A stretch of DNA of 64,000 nucleotides from Vicia villosa. Taxonomy: Eukaryota; Streptophyta; Magnoliopsida; Fabales; Fabaceae. Below the pieces are notes generated by a model. The model was given only the letters and a program-made list of their open reading frames with translations. It did no database searches and had not been told where the DNA came from. The stretch covers positions 1 through 64,000 of the forward strand of contig NW_026706179.1 of assembly GCF_029867415.1 (NCBI RefSeq), in the 5' to 3' direction. Numbering within the stretch: the first letter of the stretch is position 1; every line of letters begins with the position of its first letter. A program made the position numbers and the translations under genes. Positions 35,354 to 46,282 of this stretch are shown one piece after another.

Positions 35354-37939
35354 TATTACTTGTCTTTGCACCCAAATGGGTTCCAATGGAATAGGGAAAT
35401 AATGGACGGCCCAGAAGATACCGCACCATTAGAGCATTATCCAACAATACGGCCAACAGGCTGGGATGACGACGTTGATGATGTCTGAGTCATCATTCTT
35501 CGAAAAGATTTCGGCTTATATAGCCGAGAATAAAAGAAAGACGGCTCTCGAAGCCGAATTATCAAACATGTTGGTTAATGTAGGTCTAAGAAAGGAAGAA
35601 ACGACAGATTCGGGGATACATATGATCCCTCAACCACCTGAAGATCCAGTTCGAGTCGAAGAAATCTCAGGAGAAGATTCGAGTCAAAGGTTAGACGCAA
35701 TCTACGACGAAGAACCCTTGGGATTCGAGAAGGACCCAATGGCATCAAACATAAAAATGTTAGCCCAAGATCCACTCGAAGAAGTAAATCTTGGAGACGA
35801 GGATCGAAAGAGGATAACATACGTCAGTGCGAAATTAGACCCAGCGTTGAAATCAAGAGTTATCAAGTTGTTAAAAGAAAACAAAGACTGTTTCGCTTGG
35901 GATTATGACGAGATGCCTGGTTTAGGAAGAGACCTGGTCGAACTAAAGTTGCCAATAAAGGAAGGGAAGAAGCCCATAAAGCAGACTCCTAGAAGGTTCG
36001 CGCCAGAGATCCATTCAAAGATTAAAGCAGAGGTCGAAAGGCTTCTACGTTGCAAGATCATCCAAACTACAAGGTACGTTGAATGGATTGCCAATATTGT
36101 ACCTGTTATAAAAAAGAATGGTTCATTAAGAGTATGCATAGATTTTCGTGATCTGAATGCAGCAACTCCTAAGGATGAATATCCCATGCCTGTGGCAGAA
36201 ATGCTAGTAGATTCAGCCGCAGGCTTCGAATACCTAAGTATGTTGGATGGATACTCTGGGTATAATCAGATCTTCATTGCAGAAGAAGATGTGTCTAAAA
36301 CAGCTTTTCGTTGCCCAGGGGCAATAGGCACCTATGAGTGGGTTGTAATGCCTTTCGGTTTAAAGAATGCTGGGGCAACCTATCAAAGAGCAATGAACTC
36401 TATATTCCATGATTTTATAGAAACATTCATGCAAGTATACATAGATGACATCGTTGTGAAATTTGTTTCAGATTACGATCATCTTGATCATCTAAGCCAA
36501 TCATTCGAAAGAATGAGAAAACATGGCTTAAAGATGAATCCCCTTAAATGTGCTTTCTTTGTGCAGGCTGGAGATTTCCTGGGCTTCGTAGTCCATAAGA
36601 AGGGAATAGAAATTAACCAGAATAAAACGAAGGCTATCATGGAAACTAAGCCTCCATCCACGAAGAAAGAACTGCAGTCCTTACTGGGGAAGATAAACTT
36701 CTTGAGAAGGTTTATCTATAATTTGAGTGGACGCACGCAAGCTTTCTCCCCTCTACTTCGACTCAAGCAAGGAAAGTTCGAATGGCGTGCTGAACATCAA
36801 GAAGCTTTTGATAAAATCAAGCAATACTTGATCCATCCACCAATTTTGTCTCCCCAAAATGGGAAGAAGCACATGCGCCTGTATATTTCGGCTTCAGATA
36901 ATACAATAGGCAGTATGTTAGCGCAAGAAGATGAAAATGGCATCGAAAGAGCCATTTATTATTTAAGTAGAGTACTCAATGATGCAGAGACTAGGTATAG
37001 CGCAATAGAAAAACTCTGCCTTTGTTTATATTTCTCTTGTATCAAACTTAAGTATTATATAAAGCCAGTTGATGTTTCGTCTCATTGTGATGTTATCAAA
37101 CATATGCTATCAAAGCCAATATTGCATAGTCGAATTGGCAAATGGGCTTTAGCCCTTACTGAATACTCACTGATATTTCAACCTCTTAAGGCAATGAAAG
37201 GTCAGATTGTATCAGATTTCATTGTTGACCATGCAGTGGTTGAGAACCCTCAACAATATGTATACTTGAAGCCTTGGAAGCTATACTTCGATGGTTCGAC
37301 TCATAGAGAGGGAACTGGTGTTGGAATGTTGATAATTTTTCCTGATGGAATTCCAACAAAGCTCAAGTACAAGATTGAAGGTCCCTTATGCTCCAACAAC
37401 GAAGCTGAATATGAAGCACTGATTGCTGGACTTGAAGCTTTGTTAGAATTGGGGGCAACCAGAGTCGAAATTAAAGGAGACTCCAAACTAGTGATTAAGC
37501 AACTAACAAAGGAGTACAAATGCATCAAAGAAAACTTGATCATGTACTTTGTCATGGCAAATAGGTTGCTTAAAAAATTTGAATATGTGGAGTTAAATCA
37601 CGCCTCGAGGACCAAGAATCAAGAAGCAAACGATCTGGCACAGTTAGCCTCAGGATACAGGGTATCAAAAGAGAAATTAGAGGAACTGATCGAAGTAAGA
37701 GGAAAAGCAATGGCTACCAAGCTTTCCCCAAGTGACCTGGAGAATTCACAATTAGGTTTTGCCAGCAAAGAAGAGTTTGAAGTATTAAATATAGACTCTT
37801 TAGCAGACACAGATTGGAGGAGTCCAATTGTGAACTATCTAAAAGATCCTTCGACAGACACGGATAGAAAGGTGAAGTATAGAGCTTTATCATATTTCCT
37901 GATGGGGAACGAATTGTTCAAGAAAACTCCTGAAGGAGT
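35354..37939 (+). CDS. Tat element H: reverse transcriptase and dual RNase H (pol part 1)
   Basis: The ORF from 35466 stays open to the insertion at 37940. RT motifs run in order: RVCIDFRDLNAATPKDEYP, MPFGLKNAGATYQR and the catalytic YIDD at ORF residues 325-328. A gypsy RNase H follows (ISASDNTIGSMLAQE, about 472). A second, archaeal-type RNase H follows (LYFDGSTHREGTGVGM at about 605, NNEAEYEALIAG, IKGDSKLVIKQL, NQEANDLAQLAS). RT plus two RNase H domains is the hallmark of the Tat lineage. Between 35354 and 35466 the protease frame continues from before the array and ends at a TGA shortly after the RT frame opens, so RT is in a different frame. The integrase lies beyond the solo LTR in the same frame. 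Confidence 0.9.
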
Positions 37940-40900
37940 TGTCATACCCCAATTTTTGACCTAAGATACCACCTCATATCATTTGCATATGCATCATTTG
38001 CATCTCTAACAAATTGCATAGCCTGTGTTTGTTACTTGTGACTCAGCAGGATTTAAACAAGAAATCACTCATCAGTACAAGCAACAATCAACTAGGGTTT
38101 TGTTCTCCCTTCATCTCAAATGAATCATCTTCATCAATAATCAACATTTGGTCCTCAGAGATTCATTTCAACAAGCTCAACAGCTTTGAATCGACTGAAT
38201 TAGGGTTTTGACTGAAGACAGCACACTCTTGACTTTTGCTCAGAATTTGACCTAATGGCTTGGGACATGATATCAAGACCTCAAGTGCATCATTTTGACC
38301 TAATCCATTGGCTCGTAACATCTCCTACACAAAGATTGATCAGACAAATCCTCAGATCAGGGTTTTGAACTATCAGGGATCACATTTGGGAAACCCTAAA
38401 AACCCCCAGGAAGTCAATCAAAGGTTTCAATCATCCTCAAATAATCCCCATGACAATATCCAATGGAAATTGTGTCTCAATTCAAGATCCATAGTCATCA
38501 ATTTGTGTTCATTTGAAGTGTGCCATTTTCAATTTGTGCGATTCAAGAGATTAGTTTGGAATTTGTTCAAAGAATTGGCATGTGGATTTGTCATTGATGA
38601 AAGAAAGTGTTTCATATGGATTGCTTGGAATTTAGAACAAATTCAAAATTATCCATAATAATTTCTTCAAGGTTTGCAAAAAAGGAGAAGACATTATCCA
38701 TTTTGAGTTCATTTTGAAAGAATTGCTTCAAGTATGGTTCTAAAACCATAAATTCAAGAATTAAAAGTCCATTGGTGCAAGAACATTCTTCAAAGAATCA
38801 TTCAAAGGAATTCAAGAATTGATTCTAGACATAGAAATTGCATTCAAATTCATTCAAGAAATATTCATGTTTCATACATTTTCCATTCAAGGATTCTAAG
38901 AGAAATTCAAACATTACAAGTGAAGTTCCTTTACATGAACAAAGTTCTAAATTTCAAATGATTTACAAGTGGACTTTATCCAAAGATTCAAGATTACATT
39001 CAAAGTTTCATTCATACAAAGTCCAAGTTCATACAAATTCTAAAGATGGAATTACAAGAATAAAAGAAAATGCAATGCTTTCTTGAATTCTTCAATCTTC
39101 AAAGTCTCCATTCTTGGAATTCAAGTTTCTTCATTCTTTCTTCAAAGAATACTCATGTCACATGAAGAAAAAGAAACATAAGAGGGGTGAATTTAGCAAA
39201 AGAATAATTCAAGACAAAAAGGGGTGAGATTAGCAAAAATCCAACAAAGGAAATAATTCAAAAAAAAAGAAATAATTCAAAAAGGAATCAAAGATATTTC
39301 ATGTCCACTTGCAAGAGAAAAATCTCATAAAGAATATTCTTATTCTTTTTCTTATCTTGCAATGATTGAAACTTGCCATTCAAGTTTACCAAATGCCAAA
39401 CACTCCCTTAACTTTTCCTATAAATAGAAGGCCTCACTTCATTGCAAATCACACCAAAGCTACTATACTACTAGCTTTCTCACTTCTTCCTCTTCTCTTA
39501 TAGTTTTCATGTTTCTTTGTAAGAAGGAGAAATTCTTCCAACCAAAGAAAACTACTTGAAAAAAAATAAGAGTTTCTAGTTACAAAGTTTCTTGAAAGAA
39601 AGTGGTGAAGAAGAAAATCTTCATACCTTGGTGTAGAGAGTTCCAACTTGAAGTCCATCTTCAAGTCTCCCTAATATCCAAAGAGGTGTTATGGCATCAC
39701 CTTCATCAAAAGCCTACAACAATAAGCAAAGTTGTTAGAGATTGTTAGTAACAATTCAAGGTTGTTAGTAACAATAAAGAATTCAAGGCATACTTCAAAC
39801 CGGCGAACACCTCATCGCCGTAGGTAAGTTAATTTCACTCTTACTCTCAATATTGTTGTTGCTATGAACATGTTTCTCTGTTAAAACAAAATTTCCAGAA
39901 AGCATATGTTATTATCATAAAAAAGAAACCAATTGTGTCATGGAGAACGAAATTGAGTAAAATACACAAATTCGAAGACTGTTGTTGTTGCTGCAAGTGA
40001 AAAAACGCAGAGACAACAACAACAAAGTCCCGGTTCAGCAGCGACATCAACTAATTCAAAGCAACTCAGCAACATATTCAACAGTTCAAAAATTCAGCAA
40101 TCACAGCAAAAATTTGCAACACTTCTGAACCATTCAAGCAACAACAATATGCAACAACTCAAAGCAAAAATTCAGCATTCAATCAACAGCAATTCAGAAG
40201 CGATTCAGAAGCATAAGGATCAAAGCACATACCTCAACAAAATCCGGCAAAGACCTCAGTGCCGAAGGTAACTCGATCCCACCTTCACTCTCATATCCCT
40301 GTTAATCTGCTGCTGTGAACACATAAGTTTTATTATTCAAATACTGTGAGATTAGAAATTTAAATGTGAATCAAAAGGAAAAATACCGAGTAAGAGGTTT
40401 TGTTTCCATTCATCGATCGAGAGCTTGCTGTTGTCGTTGTTTCAATGAGAGAGTCGGGAGCTTCAGGGAGAAATCATGAGCTTCAGCCATTGTTGTTCAC
40501 TGAGCAAGCTTGAGAGAGAGACCTCACTAGAGATAGAGAATCGAGGGAGAGAACCGAAAGAAAACGTTGTTGCTGTTCTCAACAGAGAAGCACCGCGAGA
40601 GAGTCCCTCATGGGAGACGAAATAGCCGAGCAGAGAGCAAGAGAGCGCCACTGTTGTTGTTTGTTCAGCGAAGAAAGAGAGGCCGAGAGCTCAGAAAAAG
40701 AAATCGGTGAGGGATTGAGCAAAGAGTGAACCGAGGGAGAAGCTGAGATCACTGTTGTTTGTTGCCATGAGAAGAACAAACCAAGAGGTTTTCAACTGTT
40801 GTTGTTTAGCAGAGAGCGACGTGAGCAGAGAGGGAGAGTGATTAAGGGGAGCTGCCATTGTTGCTGTTTATCGTGAGAGATGAAGAAAGTGTCAGAAAAA

Positions 40901-43591
40901 AAAACTAAGAGGGAGCGTTGCCTCTCTTTCTCTATTTTGTTTAGGGTTTCAAACCCAACTCTCAATTGTGAACCAAAACGTGGGTGGATCCGGGTCACAC
41001 TGACCCGACCCGGTCCGGCCCAATCTTCTTTTTTTTAATAATTATTTCAGCTCTTCATTTGGGCCATGCACCCCCTTTCAGATTTTCTACACCTCTGGCC
41101 CAATTATTTAGTTTAGTTCTTTTAACTATTTCTTTTAGTTTTCTTTAAGAAAATTGTTTGCATAAAAAAGACTAAGCATTTTATTTTAATATAGGATTTT
41201 ATTTTTCTTTTCTAATCCTTATTAAAAAACTCCAAAAAATATTTTAGATGCATATTTTAGTTTATGTTTCTAATTATTTTCTCTTTTCATAAAAAATCAC
41301 AAAAATATCTTCTTTTACTTTGAATTTAATATTTTCATGTTATTTTGTGTAGTTAATCATTGTTGCACATATCACTTGAATTTTCTAACTTCATCCAAGA
41401 CTTCGAGATTATTTCTCTGTTGTCTTTTGGATTTGTCTATTTTGTTTGATCTTCCATTTGCTGTAGAATTCCATAAATAATTACTGGATGATCATGGAAT
41501 GCTGAATGCTGTGAGCTTATTCGACATTCTTTTCTGCTGGTGAGGATGCTTAATATCTGTTGAGATCCTATTTTATTCCAAGCATATCACTTGAGGATCA
41601 CGGTAACACCTCAAACTCAGAAATCCGATTTCTCATTCTTCGAGGTAAGCCTAAAACTCAATCAACTGTTTTCACAACAGTAATCAATTCACTTTCAAAT
41701 CATTCAATTGATTTTCAAAATGAAGTGGGGCCTCTCGAATATTAGAGAGTGTAAGTCCCATTTCTTTTCTTTTTGTACAGTTTTCAAAACAATAAAACTT
41801 CTTCAAAAAAACAGAACCTTTTCAAATAATTTTCAAATCATTTTTCAAAACAACAAAACTTCAAAGAAACAAAACTTTTCAATATACCATGGGCCTCCAT
41901 GTAGGTATAAGCCCCAAGCCCTTTTGTACATACCCACTCTAGTACATGAAATTAGGTATTTCATTGTACGCCTTTTGTACATATCTCGATCAGTTTGATT
42001 TTTAACTTTGAATAACAAACCAAAAATGAAGGTTTCTTTAAATCTTCCCAAAAATACCACGGGCCTCCATGTAGGTATAAGTCCCAAGCCCTTTGTAAAT
42101 ACCTGTTTACATAGCTTTGAATAAACTCAAGTGGACCTTTCATCGAGTATAAGTCCCGAACCCCTGTGTATACAAATGGATCATGCTTACAGGTATATTT
42201 CCTTCATAAACTCCATTATATACACACACTTTGTCATATATGTATAACTGTTCATATTTGTTCATGTACCTGTTCATATTTGTTCGTACTTGTTCATACT
42301 TGTGATTGTGTTATATGCTTATTCAACTTAGTACAACACTAGGTTCCCCATAGCCTCCTATTGGGCTTCGTGCAAAGAATCTCCCTAGTTTAGGTTAGGA
42401 CATAGAGTATGGTTTCCTGGTGAAATCGCTCTAAGAGCTCAAACCAACTATACCATGCCTCCCCTTGGGCTTTGTACAAACGAGTGACCCTCCCATAGCC
42501 TCCTCTTGGGCTTACAATGCAAGGACCCCCGATAGTCCCTCCCATAGCCTCCTCTTGGGCTTACAATGCAAGGACCCTCGGATAGCCTCCTCTTGGGCTT
42601 CGTACAAGGACCCACGGGCTTCTTATAAGCATCCCCAATATCCAAATCAAATACCCTAGGAGATTAGACATTTTTCATCTCTATGCTAGGAGTATCTCTT
42701 CTATATCATCACAAACAATCAATCAATCAATCAAACTTTTTTGCCACAAGGCTGGCTAATCAATCAAACTGTTTTACCACCGTACTGGATGATTAATCAA
42801 AGTTTTTGTCACAAGGCTGACTTCATTGAAACTTTTGCCACAAGGCTGGCTGATTAATCAAAGTTTTTGTCACAAGGCTGACTTCATTGAAACTTTTGCC
42901 ACAAGGCTGGTTAAACAAAAACATCTTTATCATTCTAAGCACCCTAAGTGGCATGGCCCCGGGCTTATAATGAAAAGATTTTCAAACAAATCAAACAGAT
43001 GTATGTGATGATATAGATTAGATACATCTAGCATTTAGACGATATTTGTCTATTTTCCTTTGCTTCCACTAGCATAAGTGGGAACTACGATTGCTCTGAC
43101 TTTCTCAACATCCCTTTGAGAATACGTAGGCACAAGGTCGTATCCTTGGCGAGCAAAACTTCTCCCTCAAACCATTCAAACCTTAGCACCCGTAGTCCCC
43201 GAGCTACAGATGCTCTGATTCCCTCTAAGGGATATGTATGCAGAGGATCGCGATGATCTTTGCGAGCATAATCAAACAAACACCTTAGGTCCCACCTATT
43301 TCACAACAGAACCTCCACCGTAACATGGAATGAAAAACAATAAAGAATCCTATAGAGTACTATAGATACGTTGGGTGCTAATACCTTCCCTTCGTATAAC
43401 CAACCCTCTTACCCAAGATCTCTCCCCCCACTTTTAGGTTATTGCAGCTTTTTTCCTTTTCCTACTTTGGAAATAATAAAAAGTTTGGTCGAAACAAAGA
43501 AAAATCATTTTTTTGAGCACTCGAGCCCAAAGAAGGCATCAGCTGTCTCATCCACAAAAAAGAGGAACAAAACGATTTTTCGCCCGCGACA
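37940..43591 (+). mobile_element. Solo Ogre LTR (5652 bp) inside pol of element H
   Basis: TGTCATACCCC to CCCGCGACA, flanked by GGAGT at 37935-37939 and 43592-43596, with no primer site or internal region. This is a solo LTR left by LTR-LTR recombination. The first ~0.5 kb and last ~1.9 kb match the Ogre LTR at 1149-6320 in reverse. The middle (about 38450-41700) differs and holds CAA/GTT-rich and 'gttgttgctg' sequence. Several short ORFs inside have no family features. Confidence 0.92.
39418..39427 (+). promoter_or_regulatory. TATA box of solo Ogre LTR
   Basis: CTATAAATAG about 1.48 kb into the LTR, followed by 'cattgcaaatcacacc', as in the other Ogre LTR. If active it would drive transcripts rightward into the integrase of H. 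Confidence 0.65.
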
Positions 43592-43596
43592 GGAGT

Positions 43597-44740
43597 CTTG
43601 TTGAAATGTCTGGGTGAAGCAGAAGCATATTTGGCTCTCTCAAATGTACACAGTGGAGCATGTGGTGCACATCAAGCGGGGCACAAAATGAAATGGCTTC
43701 TGTTTCGATATGGAATGTATTGGCCTTCTATGTTAAAAGACTGCATAGAATTCGCAAAAGGGTGTCAAGAATGCCAAGAGCATGCAGGTATTCAACACGC
43801 TTCAGCGAATGAGTTAAGTTCAATAATAAAACCATGGCCTTTCAGAGGCTGGGCACTAGATCTGATTGGAGAAATTCACCCTAAATCCTCTAAGGGTCAA
43901 AGATACATACTAGTAGGAATAGACTACTTCACAAAATGGGTCGAAGCGATACCGCTGGCGAATGTGGACCAAGAGGCTGTGATTGAGTTTATTTAGAAAC
44001 ACATCATATACAGATTTGGAATCCCAGAAAGTATAACCACAGATCAAGGATCAGTGTTCACTGGGCGAAAGATGCAAGACTTCGCCAAAGAAATGGGTTT
44101 CAAGTTGCTTACTTCTACACCTTACTATGCTCAGGCAAATGGACAAGTCGAAGCAGCGAATAAGATAATAATTGGTCTCATAAAGAAACATGTAGGAAAA
44201 AAGCCTAAGAGTTGGCACAAAACCTTGGACCAAGCGCTTTGGGCTTGTCGAACATCTCCAAAAGAAGCTACAAACACTACGCCTTTCCAACTGAAATTTG
44301 GACATGACGCAGTACTCCCAGTTGAGATATATTTGCAGTCAGTTCGGATACAAAGACAGGCAGAAATTCCTCCTAACATGTATTGGGAGTTGATGATGAA
44401 CGAATTAGTAGACTTGGACGAAGACAGACTTCGAGCATTGGAGATGATAAAAAGACAAAAAGAAAGAGTGTCCAGAGCATACAACAAAAAGGTGAAAGGT
44501 AAAACGTTTATCAATAATGACTTAGTTTGGAAAGTTATTTTACCTATAGATAGAAAGAATCAAACACTTGGTAAATGGTCCCCACACTGGGAGGGACCCT
44601 TTCGAATCTTGAAAGTATTCTCGAATAACGCCTACGAGATAGAAGAGTTAGCAGAAGATCGCAGGATCCTAAGAGTAAACGGGAAGTATCTGAAGAGATA
44701 CAAACCAAGCATGCACGAAGTAAATATTGCAAAAACGTAG
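43597..44740 (+). pseudogene. Tat element H: integrase (pol part 2), one premature stop
   Basis: The frame continues exactly from 37939 if one target-duplication copy and the solo LTR are ignored. It shows an H2C2 zinc-binding region (HSGACGAHQAGH, CQEC), the first catalytic Asp in WALDLIGE, an in-frame TAG at 43994-43996, then the second Asp in TTDQGSVFTG and the Glu in NGQVEAANKII. The C-terminus has KWSPHWEGPFRI and ends at 44740. One nonsense codon plus the upstream insertions make it non-functional. From 44741 to 44956 I see only spacer before the convergent antisense gene. Confidence 0.88.
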
Positions 44741-44956
44741 ATATTGAGGTATACTACGTAAGCCAAAATGGTTGAACTAACACCAAAATGGCTTTGTGTT
44801 CAAACAAACATGTATGGCAAATAAAGTAAGAAGACAAAGAAACTTCAAAATATTTTCCATTAATATCAAAGGAGTACATTCATTATAGAAAAGGTGGTTC
44901 CCAAAACATTGAAGGTCACAAAATCCAAAACATAAAAACCTAAAACAAACCACCTC

Positions 44957-45688
44957 CTAGTTGATCCTTTGATCTAAACCCTCTAGGGGCAACATAGGCA
45001 AGCTTTCCGCCTCGAACATGTCCATGGATCCAGAGTTACGCATCCTCCTTACTATTCCCTTTTTGAGGAATATGTAAGATAAGAGCCTTCCATATGGAAG
45101 ACACGTTACGACCCCTTGACGAGCAGCAGCCATAGAAACTGCTTCAACAAGCCCTTTGAAAATCATTAAAGGGAAGTTGATTTTCTTCCCACGGAGGGCA
45201 CAGAGGATAAATTCCAAATCCTCCACCATGATGCTGTTTTAATCATGGTTTCGTGGATGAAAGTTGCCCACGAGGAGTTGATGCCAAACCCTAATGACCT
45301 TGGCGCTGAAAGGATCGTTATCCATGAGAGTCCTCAACAGAAGATGAGTAGTCATGTTGAAGCTATTGTCATCAAAAGTCTCGCCAGAGTTATTACATCT
45401 CATCAGGTTAGAGATGGTGGAGGGAGTGATTCTAATGTGGGCACTTCGAACCTCAGAGACTATAGTGGTTCTGCCTTCCGGATCTATGCGTAGAGACGCA
45501 AACATCCAAAAGTCTGCTAACATATTGGGATAAACAGGTCCCTCTAGGATTTCATAGTAGAAATCAAGTTCTTGGTTAGCAAAAAGGGCACTGATGCTTA
45601 TGAAGTTTTCCTCAAGTTCTTCTTCAGAGAGTTTGAACTCCTTTTTTATGCAAGCCCTAATGTTATTGTAAGTGAGGGGTAGTGCCAT
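44957..45688 (-). pseudogene. Antisense gene 2 of Tat element H, one premature stop
   Basis: ATG at 45688 (MALPLTYNNIRACIKKEFKL). The frame runs through MLADFWMFASLRID and RITPSTISNLMRCNN to TAA at 45239-45241, then stays open in the same frame to 44957. That is one nonsense codon in an otherwise open frame of about 243 codons. The H/W/MLxDFW…SxIxxLMxC pattern resembles 'putative plant transposon protein' domains found in retrotransposon antisense ORFs; this is recognition, not a search. It has a TATA box at 45810-45819 and TGACGTCA at 45982-45989. It converges on the integrase gene. Function unknown. Confidence 0.7.
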
Positions 45689-45809
45689 GTGGAGAAGAAA
45701 AGTTTGAAAAGGGTTTTCTGACTCTGTGTTTGAGAGAATGCAAGAAGAGAAACGAAGTTTTGGACAAGAGTTTTGAAGCAAGCGTGAAGAAAGAAGTATA
45801 ATGCTAATC

Positions 45810-45819
45810 CTTTATATAG
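45810..45819 (-). promoter_or_regulatory. TATA box of antisense gene 2 (copy H)
   Basis: CTATATAAAG, same motif and similar distance as in copy L. The stretch 45689-46282 between the two antisense genes holds this promoter and nothing else gene-like. Confidence 0.65.
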
Positions 45820-45981
45820 ACCTGGGGCAATAAAGGAACGGTTCAATTTTAATGATTGATTAGACTGCGTTTGGTATTCCAAAGAGAAGTTATGGCTTCC
45901 GCCGTTTCCCGCCCTTGGAAGTTGAGATGTAATCATGAATAACTGGTGCACGCACGTCTCAAAGAGACGTTTTGAAGAAAG

Positions 45982-45989
45982 TGACGTCA
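45982..45989. promoter_or_regulatory. TGACGTCA site upstream of antisense gene 2 (copy H)
   Basis: Perfect palindrome conserved with 6742-6749. Confidence 0.5.
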
Positions 45990-46282
45990 TCACTTAATGA
46001 TGGTTACGGCTAAGGGAGTAGAAACGTCAAGTCTAGGCTAAAAGGGTTGCGAAGGATAGTCAGGTCACATGCTTACATTTATTAAGATTATTGTGGCAAT
46101 AAAAATATATTTTGGCAAGCTTTGAAGAATTGCTAGAGTGCTACTCATGACCATTGCAAAATGAAATAAGTGGGTAAATTGATAGATAAAGTTGCACGTA
46201 TATAGATTCTTGGAGAAACTGACTACAAAACAAAGAAAAGGTAAGTGCGCAGCACAAAAAGAGAGTACAAGGTTCGAAGCAA

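Noticed and set aside
38308..38658. 116-codon plus frame in the solo Ogre LTR
   Set aside because: Inside LTR sequence, not conserved in the other Ogre LTR, with no domain.
40463..40998. Serine-rich minus frames in the solo Ogre LTR
   Set aside because: Low-complexity 'gttgttgctg'/'gagaga' sequence read in several overlapping frames.
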